Below are positions 53,001 through 59,857 of a DNA stretch of 64,000 nucleotides, in pieces. The notes under the pieces are model-generated. The model did no database searches. It saw nothing but the letters and a program-made list of their open reading frames with translations, and had not been told where the DNA came from. A program made the translations under genes and the position numbers. The stretch is from Colimorpha sp045597945 (GTDB lineage: Bacteria; Bacteroidota; Bacteroidia; Bacteroidales; P3). The stretch covers positions 1 through 64,000 of the forward strand of contig JAZLLD010000084.1 in assembly GCA_045597945.1 (NCBI GenBank). Direction: 5' to 3'. Numbering within the stretch: position 1 is the first letter of the stretch; every line of letters starts with the position of its first letter.

Positions 53001-54301
53001 CTTTTGTTTGGGACGGTGTGAGCAATGTGCTGGTGGCGGTGAGCCGCCGACACGCAGCATCGCAGCATCAGGGCGTTTTTCGCAGCCACACTGCGCCTGT
53101 ACCCCTCACGCGGTACAGCAATCAGGTGCGCTATTATGCCGAGCCGGCAAGTCCGACTGACGGTTTTACCACCACGCATGGCGGCGACCTGGCTTTTTAC
53201 AGTTGCCCCAGCACAGGCTCTTGCGAGCAGCCTTTTATCTTGAGTGCGGTTGGATCCAACTCTACGGCATCGTTCTCCTGGCAGGGTGAAGACGATGGGC
53301 ATTACGAGGTGAACATCAGACCCCGCACAGAGCGCGATTGGACCGAGGACAACATCACGGTACGGGGAACAAATTATACTTTTGCAGGCTTGTTGACCGA
53401 TGTCGATTATCTTCTGCGGGTGAGAAAGGTGTGCGAGGGACAGTCGGAGGTGTCAGCCTGGTCGTATTGCGGCGTCCGCACTTCAGAATCTTATTGCCAG
53501 CCTCCGCAGAGCGTGGACATCAGTGTGATATCGGGTTCCAAGGCACTCTTCGACTGGCAGCGGGGCGGCGATGCGTCGGAATGGGAGTTGAATATCTCCT
53601 CCGATGGGGGTTTTGATAGAACGTATACCGTCACAGACCTTCCGTTCGTTGCCGACGGCCTTTGGGTCGGCTTGGAGTATGTAGCCCGAGTGAGGGCGGT
53701 ATGCTCAGGCGGTATGCTGGGCGAATGGGGATTACTATTCCCCTTCTCTACTGATGTGTGCCCCAATGTCGAGGGTCTGGAGGTGGCGGCTGTGGGGCCG
53801 ACCCATGTGGAGCTGCGCTGGCAGAACGATTCACTGGCACTGGGCTGGGAGGTGGAATATGGCTTTGAGGGTTTCAATGTGGGACAAGGCACTATGGTCC
53901 ATTGCGCCAGTCCTCATGTGGTGATTGACAGTCTGAACGACGAGATGCCTTACTCTTTCTTTGTGAGAGCCTTATGCTCGGACGACCGGGTGAGTCTGCA
54001 GTGGGCGGAGGTGCAAGTTGTAACATCAAGCCTGAGAGCCGACACTCCTCGGGGAGTTGCGTGTGCGGTATTCCCAAATCCGGCACTAACGAGCGCAAAG
54101 GTGTCGCTACACGGGGTGCAGGGCAGAGCCGATATTGCCTTGTATGCTATTGACGGCCGTGTAATGAAGACCCAACGCATTGAAAGCGGAGAAGATACCT
54201 CGTGCACGATAGACCTATCTGATTTGCCTCGGGGAACGTACTTTGTGCGAGTTGTGGGCCAGAACGTAAGTCTGGTACGCAAACTTGAGGTGGTGAGATA
54301 G
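47042..54301 (+). CDS. Giant T9SS-sorted adhesin with fibronectin type III and jelly-roll modules
   Basis: A 2419-residue secreted protein. ATG 47042 gives a signal peptide (about 1-23, ending GAWGQ); an upstream in-frame TTG at 47018 does not. About ten fibronectin type III-like modules can be counted, each opening with Cys (such as CLPPYDL, CQPPKEA, CRPVRDLSV, CHRPTGLEA) and closing near a second Cys. Between many of them lie MAM/cleaved-adhesin-like jelly-roll domains (LPYVEGFEEW, LPFTENFDSCG, IPYAYDFESP). The last 75 residues are a type-A sorting signal: FPNPALTSAKVSL, IALYAIDGRVM, LPRGTYFVRVVG, LVRKLEVVR. It should be exported by the T9SS and bound to the surface. A heptamer tract upstream may switch it. 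Confidence 0.88.
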   Translation: MKNYLSVVCLVLMGFSFGAWGQNTVLWDDFEGDAVLSDWSLLNGYCDNGWHWGSSPDQGANQCLYITTRIQNGSVYEPTGFYGYSTSSRATVFACRNVWLDSGNYSASYDWRCFGSMYSDFMRVVLVADSVELVAQPQHAPLVFGTDVSIITPEGWIALDGGGNLCRHADWTHLEQDFQVQHSGGYKLVVLWTNYNQYGFTGPGAIDNILLERQLCDRVTNLTCSHIASQEARLDWTDSTAQGYVVEYGLVGDTSRMRLTTTSTHCLLTGLEPSSQYVARVAVVCAEGVGPLTNVYFETECSRCQLPMALGLEEVETQDGLPPCFRRYTRLSYTYPAVEMDVALNHTPHGCRGLRWQAHPGSMIWADNTLLILPPVDTAGWMGENVQVSFWAKDLGSSVDAHWITVGVMDDAGDSATFRALGQCRIEGMGWRQYRVSVPTAVAFGDRLALRYANDAGSLDIALDDIVVERVGGCLPPYDLRTEAAGSAIAVRWRPGGEVRSWVVRCADTVITAADTFCLITNMLPGVDYRISVSAVCGADSSVPVFTTGSTECSQLPHSCLPYVEGFEEWSGRTGYTNATYVPGSPCWTIYSPQSGSAANPSAEPGAVHSGERALHYNEERSYMPGYVYLILPTFADELSTLKMKFWMNFNSLGNLSNLEDGYLRIGVWDGNMFYDMDTCSTLNWNRWLQYECDFSNYSGPEGAIAFALPKGSNGWLDLDDVVVFSALGCQPPKEAHAWSTAADTLLVTWEEDPTMAGAEYWIRYSTAESVSDTVVSGSMATLTGVAGNSDYYVSIRTIWAGDTSVECGVHVRTVCDYPELPYSPDLTGNGSNRTFDLPCWYSGRSQYTSSYPSIRHSWSDDFWYIGLEGTFPYEMTWAVLPMFDTPVQDLRLSLDVYANYTNSTLTVGVMDDPADIATFTQVAECTPANSTMWNAENIYFSSYAGSGRHIALLCRSRSYDNYSVGVQIKNIVVDVANPCRPVRDLSVSQAGVSAMATWQHSEDQEPLYYRVEYRMADGSWTAEETPYNYLPITGLTLDTNYELRVAAVCDCGWSDWQSTTFVTPPCLQGGSADIGLGTTANSHLPVNTMWGSTLCQSIYLASELHDAGLIAGNIVGMAYKWASASRMNKDFIIMLGHTDLDEMRYDSVFGFYVWTVDTLVPLSQQRVVYNGQHPMGAVGTVFYDIDTSFVWDGVRNIVVTTMMNTPIDERQSSAGFSGFATEDETFRTRYATRDAQPFDTLSIRLSATNLAFARPDVVFSGTCRENADCMPPVAEALQTSATTATLVWSPGLDETQWRIEHRGQGAWIFDTLTGEESYVVRGLTPSTEYEFRISSLCDEADTGTVVVGTTQCAIINTLPFTENFDSCGTGQYDVLPLCWDNGPNRYPTVWTGGYVMCHTPTYGEGYRLVLPEVDTAALDLRQLEVSFDIWCDPSNYYYSHGRVAVGVMTDPEDWTTFVGVDTVTSDAATHRFACSLAGYRGTGTYPTIAFIEKKAYIDNLVLDYAPTCPQADQLLATNATPSSVRLQWRERGAATLWQVEYGAEGFALGTGTRVTATTNPFVLTGLPSTYRGQFYVRPICGAGDTGRFSSDPCGFETRQVPAQIPYAYDFESPTEWQNWQHTGSGNTTRWCRGGAMALQGLSGAYLSSNGGATAATGLHEGNFATWRELDFGNTEADYEISFSYWSHGFAGGNDGLYVYLVDTSVSVRSLMAQNPSMWQQTEGCRRLAFMNFDTSRAVYHCALNSFLGAHSLVFVWHSAYRWYDDMVAIDDIHVTRVMCHRPTGLEASQTYGSSATLRWNQSDADSYLVSYRRAGYESDEVTTLRCDTNSVTITDLLPQTNYVAWVQGICPDGETSVRSQGCQFATFCCDTPMVVYSFDTLWPQGTSVTAPMGNSTFGFSYVQTLVPARLLAPLQGPITAMAFYTENGLGGDGYTQMRVSMANVADSSLAEGFVLERSPIALTPVVDGTEIQYAQSGWYTLYFDQPFVWDGVSNVLVAVSRRHAASQHQGVFRSHTAPVPLTRYSNQVRYYAEPASPTDGFTTTHGGDLAFYSCPSTGSCEQPFILSAVGSNSTASFSWQGEDDGHYEVNIRPRTERDWTEDNITVRGTNYTFAGLLTDVDYLLRVRKVCEGQSEVSAWSYCGVRTSESYCQPPQSVDISVISGSKALFDWQRGGDASEWELNISSDGGFDRTYTVTDLPFVADGLWVGLEYVARVRAVCSGGMLGEWGLLFPFSTDVCPNVEGLEVAAVGPTHVELRWQNDSLALGWEVEYGFEGFNVGQGTMVHCASPHVVIDSLNDEMPYSFFVRALCSDDRVSLQWAEVQVVTSSLRADTPRGVACAVFPNPALTSAKVSLHGVQGRADIALYAIDGRVMKTQRIESGEDTSCTIDLSDLPRGTYFVRVVGQNVSLVRKLEVVR

Positions 54302-54326
54302 CCCCGCGTAAAGATTGTAGAGTGTA

Positions 54327-54378
54327 GATTGTAGAGTGGGCTGGCGCACCACGTTGCCACACCCGGAACTCTACAATC
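54327..54378. terminator. Hairpin after the giant adhesin gene
   Basis: GATTGTAGAGT (54327-54337, preceded by a direct copy at 54313-54323) is the exact complement of 54368-54378. The loop is 30 bases, so it is a weak terminator candidate. Confidence 0.4.
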
Positions 54379-54470
54379 CATAATCATTAATTATCCATAA
54401 TAAAGAACACATTAACATCGGAAGGTTAAAAAAAAGTTTTGGTTTCCTTTATTATATAGAAAAAAAATTG

Positions 54471-54479
54471 TAATTTTGC
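54471..54479 (+). promoter_or_regulatory. Promoter -7 element of ftsE
   Basis: TAATTTTGC, exact TAnnTTTGC, 19 bases before the ATG at 54499. Confidence 0.6.
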
Positions 54480-54498
54480 ATTTTGAAAAATAGTATAT

Positions 54499-55173
54499 AT
54501 GGAAACCCCTATCATATCACTCAAGAATGTGACTATCAGTCATGCCGACGGCCCCCTGCTGAGCCATGTGAACCTAAATATTGCCCCCGGCGAGTTTGTG
54601 TATCTCATCGGTCGCAGCGGTGCGGGCAAGACATCGTTGCTGCGCACCCTTTATGCCGACCACGATATCGACGAGGGCGAGGCAGTGGTGTGCGGCTACG
54701 ACCTCACCCATATCAAGAACCGCCACATACCCCTGCTGCGCCGCAAGATCGGAATCGTGTTCCAGAACTTCCGTCTGCTGAAGGACCGCAACGTGCACGA
54801 CAATCTTGCCTTCGTGCTGCAGGCCACAGGCTGGCAGAAAAGCCAGATTGAGGAACAGGTGTCGAAGACTCTCAACGCCGTGGGCATAGCCGACAAGGCC
54901 AACGCTTCCATCCACCACCTCTCGGAAGGCGAACAACAGCGTGTGGGTATAGCCCGCGCCCTGATCAACAACCCCAGCCTAATCCTGGCCGATGAGCCCA
55001 CCGGAAATCTGGACCCCGCCACCTCGTCGGACATCATGCAGCTGCTGCTGGACATCAACAAGCAAACCGGCACCACGATGCTCATCTCCACCCACGACTT
55101 CATGATGATAGACAAGTTCCAGTCACGAATGCTGGTGTGCGAAAACGGAACTCTCACCGACCCTCAACAATAA
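54499..55173 (+). CDS. ftsE: Cell-division ABC ATPase FtsE
   Basis: A 224-residue ABC ATPase. Walker A is GRSGAGKTSL (about 38), the Q-loop is IVFQNFRLL, and Walker B is SLILADEPTGNLDP. FtsE with FtsX links division to peptidoglycan hydrolases. The signature reads LSEGEQQRV rather than LSGGEQQR. No ftsX is adjacent; an OmpA-like gene follows after 49 bases. FtsE is the best match by the FQNFRLL and DRNVHDNLAF stretches, but a related LolD/MacB-type ATPase cannot be fully excluded. Confidence 0.85.
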   Translation: METPIISLKNVTISHADGPLLSHVNLNIAPGEFVYLIGRSGAGKTSLLRTLYADHDIDEGEAVVCGYDLTHIKNRHIPLLRRKIGIVFQNFRLLKDRNVHDNLAFVLQATGWQKSQIEEQVSKTLNAVGIADKANASIHHLSEGEQQRVGIARALINNPSLILADEPTGNLDPATSSDIMQLLLDINKQTGTTMLISTHDFMMIDKFQSRMLVCENGTLTDPQQ

Positions 55174-55222
55174 AAAAAATATTTTTGCGTTATTATTTCA
55201 AATCCACGAAAAACACACAACG

Positions 55223-56296
55223 ATGAAGAAACATATCTGGATATTCATGCTGGCAGCGCTCTTCCTGCTGCCCTCGACCAACGTTCAGGCCCAGTACCGT
55301 AAGAAAAAGGAGACCACCGACATTATCAAGGAAGGCAACAACAAGCGCCTGTGGCTCCGCAACAACGCCGACACCAACTGGCACCCCACTCCCGGCGGCC
55401 TCTATGAGCAGACTTTCCTGGCTGGCGATGCCAAGAAGGGCAAGAAGACCGAACCCGTCATCGACCAAGCCGGTAAGCACAAGGTGCGCCAGACAGCTTA
55501 CGACACAGTGTGGAAATTCACCACTTTTGATGCCAAGAAATTCTATTTCGTCGACTATAATTACAACAATTTCCGCGCCCTGAAATGGCTGAAGGATGAC
55601 AAACGCGACTGGGGCACTTTCGACCCTGTGATGGATTACCTCCGCACGGCCGGCCGCATTCCCATGCACATCTGCGCCGTGTTTGCCGTCAACCCCAAAA
55701 TCACCGACCAGGACGAGCGCGACGAATATGTCAACCGTGCTCAGATGGAAGCACTTATTTCGCTCGACTATTTCCGCGACATCATCATTGAGCTGGAAAT
55801 GAAGAACAAGATTTCCTACAAGGTAGCCGAAATTGACTGGCGCTACTGGCAGGACGAAGACTACTTCAACGAGCCCCAGACCGACGATCCCGTTATCCGC
55901 GTGGGCCTTATCTGCGACTTTTCCAGCAAGAAGGTGGACCTGCTGCCCAGCGCTGCCAAGGACGCACAGGCCTTTGCCGACATCAAGTTCTTTGCCAACG
56001 ATGCCACCATCCAAAAGTCTTATGACCAGGAACTTGACAACATCGCCAACTACCTGAAGCAGGAGACCGGACTTGAGGTGCTACTGACCGGCTATTGCGA
56101 CAACGTGGGCACCGAGGCCTACAACATGGGTCTCTCTCGCCAGCGTGCCGTAGAAATCAAAAAAGCTCTCATGAAACGCGGCATCGCAGAACACCGCATC
56201 GAGGTGATTGCCAAAGGCGAAGACGACCCCGTCGGCGATAACAACACCTTGGGCGGACGCACCGCTAACAACCGTGTGACCGTCAAGATTCAGTAA
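55223..56296 (+). CDS. OmpA-family protein with peptidoglycan-binding domain
   Basis: A 357-residue exported protein with signal peptide (about 1-23, ending VQAQ). The N-terminal 230 residues have no recognised domain and are rich in charged and aromatic residues. The last 110 form an OmpA C-terminal domain: IKFFANDATI, VLLTGYCDNVGTEAYNMGLS, RAVEIKKALMKRGI and NNRVTVKI, which would bind the diaminopimelate of peptidoglycan. No N-terminal barrel is obvious. Its stop directly abuts the TTG start of the next gene. Confidence 0.82.
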   Translation: MKKHIWIFMLAALFLLPSTNVQAQYRKKKETTDIIKEGNNKRLWLRNNADTNWHPTPGGLYEQTFLAGDAKKGKKTEPVIDQAGKHKVRQTAYDTVWKFTTFDAKKFYFVDYNYNNFRALKWLKDDKRDWGTFDPVMDYLRTAGRIPMHICAVFAVNPKITDQDERDEYVNRAQMEALISLDYFRDIIIELEMKNKISYKVAEIDWRYWQDEDYFNEPQTDDPVIRVGLICDFSSKKVDLLPSAAKDAQAFADIKFFANDATIQKSYDQELDNIANYLKQETGLEVLLTGYCDNVGTEAYNMGLSRQRAVEIKKALMKRGIAEHRIEVIAKGEDDPVGDNNTLGGRTANNRVTVKIQ

Positions 56297-57220
56297 TTGA
56301 CCAACAAGGAGAAATACAAGATACTTTGTGAAACAGAGGGATGCACAATCCCTCTGTTTCTTCAATATTGGTGGATGGATACCGTCTGCCACGGCAAGCA
56401 CTGGGACGTTGCCCTAGCTTACGACGGACAGGGCAACATCACTGCCGCCCTCCCCTATCTGCTAGGTTCCAAGCTGGGGATGAACTACATTCTCCAACCG
56501 CAGCTGACCCAATACAACGGGCCGTGGTTTCGCTCCGGCACAGACTCGGCCGCTGCCACAGCCCAGCTGACAAGACAGCTTCGCTCGCTGCACCTAGTCC
56601 TTTTCCTGCAGAACTTCGCTCCAACCGTCACCAACATGGACGGTTGGAAGCATTTCAGCATCTCGCAGCGTCCTACCTACAGACTAGAAGACATCTCGGA
56701 CCCTGAGAAAGTGTTCCAGTCCTTCGACAACCGCAAACGACGGAGACCAATACGCAAAACCGCTGAGCAACTGCACGTTGACGAAAGCCTGACCCCGGAA
56801 GAGTTTGCCCGGTTCCATGCCGAATACTGGGCTTCGCGAGGGCAGGAAGACCTCTTGTCCTTCGACTTCATCGTCCGCATCGTGAACACGGCCCTGCAGA
56901 AAGGTCACGGAATCTTGCTTGCCGCCAAAGACACAGAGGATGTGATTCACGGCGCACGCTTTGTGGCCTACGATGCCAACTGCGCCTACGCCCTCCTATC
57001 CGCCCTCAACCCACAAGGGCACCTCAATGGCACATCGGCCTTTCTTTTCTGGAACATCATCCTGCGACTGTCCAAGACAACCCGCAGTTTCGACTTCGAA
57101 GGCAGCATGGACCCCGGCATCGCCTATTCCTACCGACTCTACGGCGCCACACTTACCACTTACAACCAAGTGTTCCACAGCCCGATACCTTTTGCAAAAC
57201 AAATCCTCCATATCAAATGA
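56297..57220 (+). CDS. FemAB/GNAT-like acyltransferase
   Basis: A 307-residue protein resembling the FemAB-like acyltransferases (GNAT fold; Acetyltransf_6). Seen are LPYLLGSKLGMNYILQPQLTQYNGPW (in part: LPYLLGSKLGMNYI), a basic NRKRRRPIRK stretch (about 147), and GTSAFLFWNIILRLSKTTRSFDFEGSMDPGI (in part: RSFDFEGSMDPGI), which is typical of the C-terminal substrate region. The start is TTG, directly after the previous stop (TAATTG); no ATG fits the N-terminus. It may acylate an envelope component. It is coupled to the methyltransferase by an ATGA overlap. Confidence 0.7.
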   Translation: MTNKEKYKILCETEGCTIPLFLQYWWMDTVCHGKHWDVALAYDGQGNITAALPYLLGSKLGMNYILQPQLTQYNGPWFRSGTDSAAATAQLTRQLRSLHLVLFLQNFAPTVTNMDGWKHFSISQRPTYRLEDISDPEKVFQSFDNRKRRRPIRKTAEQLHVDESLTPEEFARFHAEYWASRGQEDLLSFDFIVRIVNTALQKGHGILLAAKDTEDVIHGARFVAYDANCAYALLSALNPQGHLNGTSAFLFWNIILRLSKTTRSFDFEGSMDPGIAYSYRLYGATLTTYNQVFHSPIPFAKQILHIK

Positions 57221-58167
57221 CCCTGTCAGAGCAACTACATAAAATCGACTATTCCAGCCTCCCTATCAGCGAATACAACCGACGCTATATCATGCGGATG
57301 CTGCCCGACTTAGACTATTACCTGGAGATTTACGGCCGTTGTCTGGATATGATGATCAACCGCAGTCACAAGGCACCACGCGACCTTTGCCTAGTAGACT
57401 ATGGTGGCGGACACGGCTTCCTCTCCTGCGCTGCTAAGCAGCGGGGTATCGGCAAAGTCATCTATGTCGATTTCAACTCGTTGTCAGCCAAGACAGCAAG
57501 CATCATCGGCGAGCACCTAGGTCTGAGCGCCGACGCAATCATTCACGGCGATTCTGAGAAACTGAGGGAATGGTGCACCGAACATCAAGTCAAACCCGAC
57601 ATCATCATGGGCATGGACGTAATCGAACACATCTACCGCCTAGAAGACTTTTTTGCCGACATGTTTGCCATCAACCCTGCCGTCAAAATGCTTTTCACCA
57701 CAGGGTCAACTCCTTTCAACCCCCTTGTAAAGAAACGGTTGCACAAGATTATGGTTGCCGACGAACTCGGTCCCAACGGATTTAGGGAGGAACGCCGCCA
57801 CCACATCCAACACAGCCACCGCGACTTCACCCCAGCCCAGCTGGACTACTGGGCTCAGAACACCCGCGGACTGAACTACGACGACACGCTGGAGGCCGTG
57901 GCCAACAACAAACCCAACATCATGGCCGACCCCTATAACACATGCGACCCCGCCACCGGCAGCTGGACCGAACGCATCCTGCCTATGACCGACTACCAAG
58001 CAATGGTAAAACCCTATGGGGCGAAGGCAAAGGTGGCCAATGGATTCTACAACACTCACCGCACCGGGGCGAAGGGCTTTGCATCTCGCCTCCTGAACAT
58101 GGCCATCCGGCTCACCGGAGTCAAAGCCATTGCTCCCTTTATCATTATTAATATAGACAAACAATGA
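57217..58167 (+). CDS. Class I SAM-dependent methyltransferase
   Basis: A 316-residue protein. The SAM-binding motif I is VDYGGGHGFLSCAAKQRG (about 67-84), with a VIYVDFNS segment as motif II and DIIMGMDVIEHI (about 130). The C-terminal 110 residues are unlike small-molecule methyltransferases I know. Substrate unknown. It overlaps both neighbours by 4 bases (ATGA), so FemAB-like protein, methyltransferase and RlmH are made from one message. Confidence 0.82.
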   Translation: MTLSEQLHKIDYSSLPISEYNRRYIMRMLPDLDYYLEIYGRCLDMMINRSHKAPRDLCLVDYGGGHGFLSCAAKQRGIGKVIYVDFNSLSAKTASIIGEHLGLSADAIIHGDSEKLREWCTEHQVKPDIIMGMDVIEHIYRLEDFFADMFAINPAVKMLFTTGSTPFNPLVKKRLHKIMVADELGPNGFREERRHHIQHSHRDFTPAQLDYWAQNTRGLNYDDTLEAVANNKPNIMADPYNTCDPATGSWTERILPMTDYQAMVKPYGAKAKVANGFYNTHRTGAKGFASRLLNMAIRLTGVKAIAPFIIINIDKQ

Positions 58168-58637
58168 ATATCCGACTCCTCGTTATTTCAAAAACCGACA
58201 TTCCCTACCTGCAAGAAGGCATCAGCGAATACTGCAAGCGGTTGAAGCATTATGTCAATTTCGAAATCGACGTCATCCCGGCACTCAAAGACCAGAAAGG
58301 GGCCTCGCCAGACGAGATAAAAGAACGCGAAGCCGCCCTCATTCTCAAAAAGTTGCAGGGGTCAGACCGCATAGTACTGCTGGACGAGCACGGCAAAGAG
58401 CACACTTCTGTCGGCTACTCGCAATACATACAGAAACAGATGAATGCCGGTGTCCGCAATCTGGTATTCGTTGTTGGCGGAGCCTTTGGCTTTGCGCCCA
58501 GCGTCTACGCTGTCGCACACGACAAAATCTCGCTCTCGCAAATGACATTCAACCACCAGATGGTGAGGCTGTTCTTTGTAGAACAACTCTACCGAGCCTT
58601 CACCATCCTCCACCACGAACCGTATCATAATGAATAA
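58164..58637 (+). CDS. rlmH: 23S rRNA (pseudouridine-1915-N3)-methyltransferase
   Basis: A 157-residue SPOUT-class enzyme that methylates pseudouridine 1915 in helix 69. Marks are the RIVLLDEHGKEHTS stretch (about 71), LVFVVGGAFGFAPSV (about 95) and KISLSQMTFNHQMVRLFFVEQLYRA (in part: SLSQMTFNHQMVRLFFVEQL). The length is exactly that of the family. It overlaps the upstream methyltransferase stop by four bases. Confidence 0.96.
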   Translation: MNIRLLVISKTDIPYLQEGISEYCKRLKHYVNFEIDVIPALKDQKGASPDEIKEREAALILKKLQGSDRIVLLDEHGKEHTSVGYSQYIQKQMNAGVRNLVFVVGGAFGFAPSVYAVAHDKISLSQMTFNHQMVRLFFVEQLYRAFTILHHEPYHNE

Positions 58638-58690
58638 TCAGCACTCGGACAATGATTATTTAGCCATCCACTAATCATAATTCACCAACC

Positions 58691-59095
58691 ATGCAATTCA
58701 GACTCACTTATTCCGAAGTACAGCAGATGATCAACTCCAAGACCGGCAAAGAACTCCCCATGTGCTTTGGCGGTCCACACACCCTCCGCATCACCCACAA
58801 AGTGCCACTTATGGGCTCGGTGGGGCTTGACATCACCGTAGAAAGTATCAAAGGCACCGACATCATCCTCTCTTTTGGTGGTGGCGCAGCCATTGAATAT
58901 ATGCTCCGCGCCGCTCTCAACCAGGCAAAAAACCAGCCTGGCGGCGACATGGTGGAGATGCTCGGTGGCAACCAGCTGATGCTCTCCCTGGGCAAGAACC
59001 CCAACACGGCACAAATGTTTGAACGCATCGACTTGCAAGATATCCATTTTGATGAGCAGACCATCATGATTGACTTCGTGCCCAAGGCCATTTAA
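58691..59095 (+). CDS. Conserved hypothetical protein
   Basis: A 134-residue protein without signal peptide or membrane segment. It has a beta-rich start (FRLTYSEVQQMIN), an ALNQAKNQPGGDMVEMLGGNQLMLSLG middle (in part: GGDMVEMLGGNQLMLSLG) and a strand-rich end (DEQTIMIDFVPKAI). I do not recognise a family. It begins 53 bases after rlmH and runs into the MBL gene one base after its stop, so it is probably co-transcribed with it. Confidence 0.65.
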   Translation: MQFRLTYSEVQQMINSKTGKELPMCFGGPHTLRITHKVPLMGSVGLDITVESIKGTDIILSFGGGAAIEYMLRAALNQAKNQPGGDMVEMLGGNQLMLSLGKNPNTAQMFERIDLQDIHFDEQTIMIDFVPKAI

Positions 59096-59096
59096 C

Positions 59097-59771
59097 ATGC
59101 AACTGACTTATATCCACCATAGTTGCTTTGCCGCCGAAGGCGATGATTTCGTCATCGTCTACGACTATTGGACCGACTCCGAGGGGCGGCTGGCCCGGAT
59201 GTTGGAGCAAACCTTAGCGCAGGAGAAAGAGGTGTATTTCGTAATCTCTCATTTCCACACCGACCACTACAATGCCGAGATTCCAACCTGGTGTACGGAA
59301 CACGAACACTGGCACCTGCTACCCTCCTACGACACCATCCGGCGGCGACGCATCGACAAATCGCTCCCCCTGGCCGAACTACGGCCAGGCACAGTGGTCA
59401 AGACACCCCACTTCACCCTCCATGCCTACCACTCCACCGACGTGGGTATCAGTTCAGTAACCCAGCTGACTGACGGCACAACCCTCTACCATGCTGGCGA
59501 CAACAACAACTGGTATTTCCCCACCAGCGACCTCCCCGCTTCTACCAAAGTGAGGATTTCGCCTGACGACATGGAAAAGCTCTACCTTTCCACCCTCAGA
59601 GAAATCAAGGCCGACTTCCCCAAGTTGGACCACGCCATGCTGCCAGTAGACCACAGACTGGGGCAGGAAATGATGCGCGGACCACTGCAGTTCCTCAAGG
59701 CCATAGAAGTCAAACACTTGCACCCAATGCACTACAGCGACCTTTCCTCGCTCCTACCCGGAGGAGAATAG
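59097..59771 (+). CDS. MBL-fold metallo-hydrolase
   Basis: A 224-residue metallo-beta-lactamase-fold protein starting at ATG 59097. The metal motif HFHTDH (about 58-63) is the HxHxDH signature; a later GDNNNWYF segment carries the conserved Asp and HPMHY near the C-terminus the last His. There is no signal peptide. Related proteins act as general hydrolases, for instance UlaG-like ones, but the substrate is not evident. It ends at a strong bidirectional terminator. Confidence 0.8.
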   Translation: MQLTYIHHSCFAAEGDDFVIVYDYWTDSEGRLARMLEQTLAQEKEVYFVISHFHTDHYNAEIPTWCTEHEHWHLLPSYDTIRRRRIDKSLPLAELRPGTVVKTPHFTLHAYHSTDVGISSVTQLTDGTTLYHAGDNNNWYFPTSDLPASTKVRISPDDMEKLYLSTLREIKADFPKLDHAMLPVDHRLGQEMMRGPLQFLKAIEVKHLHPMHYSDLSSLLPGGE

Positions 59772-59796
59772 ACTTGAAAACCAATCACTAACAAAA

Positions 59797-59838
59797 ATCC
59801 CGAATGTAGAGAATCTCATAATTCTTCACATTCGGGAT
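59797..59838. terminator. Bidirectional terminator between MBL and acyltransferase genes
   Basis: ATCCCGAATGT (59797-59807) is the perfect complement of 59828-59838, with further inner pairing. It lies between two convergent genes, with A- and T-rich flanks on the two sides. Confidence 0.75.
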
Positions 59839-59857
59839 ATTTATTATAAAGGGATTC

